Shown: positions 63,601 through 64,000 of the stretch, in pieces | How the letters are laid out: every line of letters begins with the position of its first letter | How positions within the stretch are numbered: position 1 is the stretch's first letter | Assembly (NCBI GenBank): GCA_964550855.1 | Contig: CAZKBQ010000002.1 | Location: 116,468-180,467 of the forward strand | Direction: 5' to 3' | DNA: 64,000 nucleotides | Source: JAGOBP01 sp964550855 | GTDB taxonomy: Bacteria > Chloroflexota > Anaerolineae > Fen-1058 | Translations under genes and position numbers: made by a program | Notes under the pieces: generated by a model | What the model was told of the DNA's origin: nothing | Database searches by the model: none | The model's input: the letters and a program-made list of their open reading frames with translations, nothing else

Positions 63601-64000
63601 ATTTCCAGCCGATCGATCTCAACCAGCTGGTGCGCGATCAGATCACGACTCATTCAAGCGCTGCCGCCATCCGCGACCTGACGCTGACCACCGAGCCGGC
63701 CGGCGAGCTGCCGCGCGCCTGGGGCGATCCGCTGCTCTTGATGCAAGCCGTGTCTAACCTCGTGGTGAATGCCATCAACTACACGCCCCGTCACGGCGCC
63801 ATCACGCTGCGCACCGCGCGTCACAGCGACGCCGACGGCGACTGGTTGACGCTGACCGTGGCGGACAACGGCCCCGGCATCCCGGCCGAGGAGCTGCCGC
63901 ACATCTTCGACCGCTTCTATCGCGGCAGCGCCGCGGGCGACTTCACGACCTCGGGCGTGGGGGTGGGCTTGTCCATCACCCGCACGGTCGTGGAGCGGCT
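60633..64000 (+). CDS. 7TM sensor histidine kinase with PAS and GAF domains (3' end cut off)
   Basis: At least 1122 codons from the ATG at 60633 without a stop. N-terminal seven-helix sensor (about 1-225) ending VLRYRLFDLTPIAREAIVEG, typical of HisKA_7TM proteins; PAS domains at about 230-340, 345-465, 470-590 and 595-715; GAF (about 730-895); HisKA with the H-box in SRISHELRTPL; HATPase with DNGPGI and GVGVGLSI, cut before the end. All visible boxes are intact. The ligand of the 7TM part is unknown. A weak ribosome site (CCGGTG) precedes the ATG. No link to the hyp genes beyond position. Confidence 0.9.
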   Translation, partial: MNWRLTIYVLLMLASTAIAAGTALYAWQRRPARGARTLAALTMACTIFALTGALEAAAVGIPNKVFWSRVQYFGAMTSPVLFLIFALDYGRHTRWLTPRTILALMIVPAIGIALAWTNDFHHLLWVGFIPSPVGDNLLIYVHGPAFWLIIAYLYAAVLIGTIVLLRALRQAHFVYRSQTIVVLMAALAPWLGSIIYVFDLSPIPGLDVTPLSFAVMGALLAVGVLRYRLFDLTPIAREAIVEGWDDGLIVLDQRRRVIDMNQAARRLLGLSAAPIGDLADDVFAAWPEMVERYRDLTEAQAELQVGARWLELRINPVTDRRGVAIGRVITLRDVTARRQAEDELRRLKEFNENIVQNMAEGIVLEDAAGRITFVNPAAARLLGYTPDELIDQHWTSVMPPDQWPIVEAIDQQRQAGQASRYELVLLHRDGTRLPVLVAGSPRFDVATGVFIGTVAVFTDITERKLVEERLRLSEAQLRQVIDLVPNSIYAKDSEGRYLLANEATARRFGVTVEQLTGHTDADVNPSAADAERFRAEDLRIVETGQPMFIPEERNTDASGQTRVFQTTKIPFQFSGLTQPAVLGVTTDITEQKKAEDALRTSEVLYHTLVETLPVSIFRKDAEGRFTFANTRFCQGQNKTLAEIVGKTDFDLHPPALAEKYREDDRRLMAAGRAFETEEIHQTKEGVPTYVQTIKTPIFAGDGRVIGVQGMFWDITERKRAEAALAQRARELAALYETALDINTQGDLHALLEAIVRRAVSLLGAHMGGLYLLKPDHQTLELVVSYNLPRNYQGTLLKLGEGLSGVVAQTGQPLTVEDYSVWPGRAPVYNGDVFRRVLGVPLKIGQRVLGVLNVTDAQQTGRFTDDQIRVTSLLADQAAVAIEQMRLYQTIQQHAAEMEQHVAARTRDLNLAYQQLRELNQLKDQFVSRISHELRTPLTSLKIFIELMEHGKPEKQARYRQVIRESADKLHRLIEDLFKISDLDMNRLPVDFQPIDLNQLVRDQITTHSSAAAIRDLTLTTEPAGELPRAWGDPLLLMQAVSNLVVNAINYTPRHGAITLRTARHSDADGDWLTLTVADNGPGIPAEELPHIFDRFYRGSAAGDFTTSGVGVGLSITRTVVER

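Overview
The window is about 60% G+C, gene-dense and bacterial. The gene content suggests an uncultured member of the Chloroflexota (Anaerolineae-like). This rests on the 7TM and multi-PAS histidine kinases, the paired CooC-type ATPases, the secreted PKD-domain glucose/sorbosone dehydrogenase ending in VYLPLMRR, the class II PurE, the PurS-PurL fusion and the PyrF-PyrE fusion. That placement is inference; no rRNA or ribosomal protein gene is present to test it.

Layout. 1-751 is the 3' end of an iron-sulfur protein. 940-23727 (+) is a signalling block: six histidine kinases, two OmpR-type response regulators, a GGDEF/HD-GYP cyclic-di-GMP protein, and in the middle three tandem secreted subtilisin-family proteases with identical-style C-terminal SVQWG repeats. 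Three transcription units in this block share an upstream 11-bp-period direct repeat that looks like an OmpR/PhoB-class operator. 23974-28468 (+) holds two small HdrC-like CxxCxxC proteins, a cupin, two CooC-like nickel-insertion ATPases, an SDR and a lipoprotein esterase. 28550-34076 (-) is a run of mostly catabolic or accessory genes: glucose dehydrogenase-like protein, CoxM-like FAD protein, PIN-like protein, thioesterase, cupin, cyclase, DUF1801.

34156-37936 (+) is a pyrimidine operon (pyrC, pyrF-pyrE fusion, pyrD). Its leader carries a sigma70-type promoter, a 35-codon leader ORF, a pause-type hairpin and a perfect terminator hairpin, which together look like pyrBI-style attenuation. 37912-52457 (-) is a long purine operon read purL, GNAT, purQ, bioY, purC, purE, purF, purD, purM, purN, purH, guaB. 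Its PurM is fused behind a complete GxxExxY PD-(D/E)XK nuclease-fold module. 52542-60498 (+) has a methyltransferase and a full set of [NiFe]-hydrogenase maturation genes (hypA, B, F, C, D, E), with a DUF6125 protein and a fatty-acid hydroxylase interspersed and no hydrogenase subunits. 60633-64000 (+) is the 5' part of a large 7TM histidine kinase cut by the window end.

The most unusual structure is a set of heptanucleotide repeat arrays (RCGTAAW, AYGAGTA and CGGATRG types). They are often exactly four heptads (28 bp) and sometimes have an inverted copy that would fold into a hairpin. They fill spacers in the purine and hyp clusters, supply the stop or start codons of several genes (purN, purE, hypB, purF/purD), and also run through the coding sequences of purM, purL and purQ. 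One type brackets the nuclease module fused to PurM. No tRNA, rRNA, CRISPR array or transposase was seen. No gene-free stretch exceeds 300 bases; the longest, 34077-34362, is the pyr leader.
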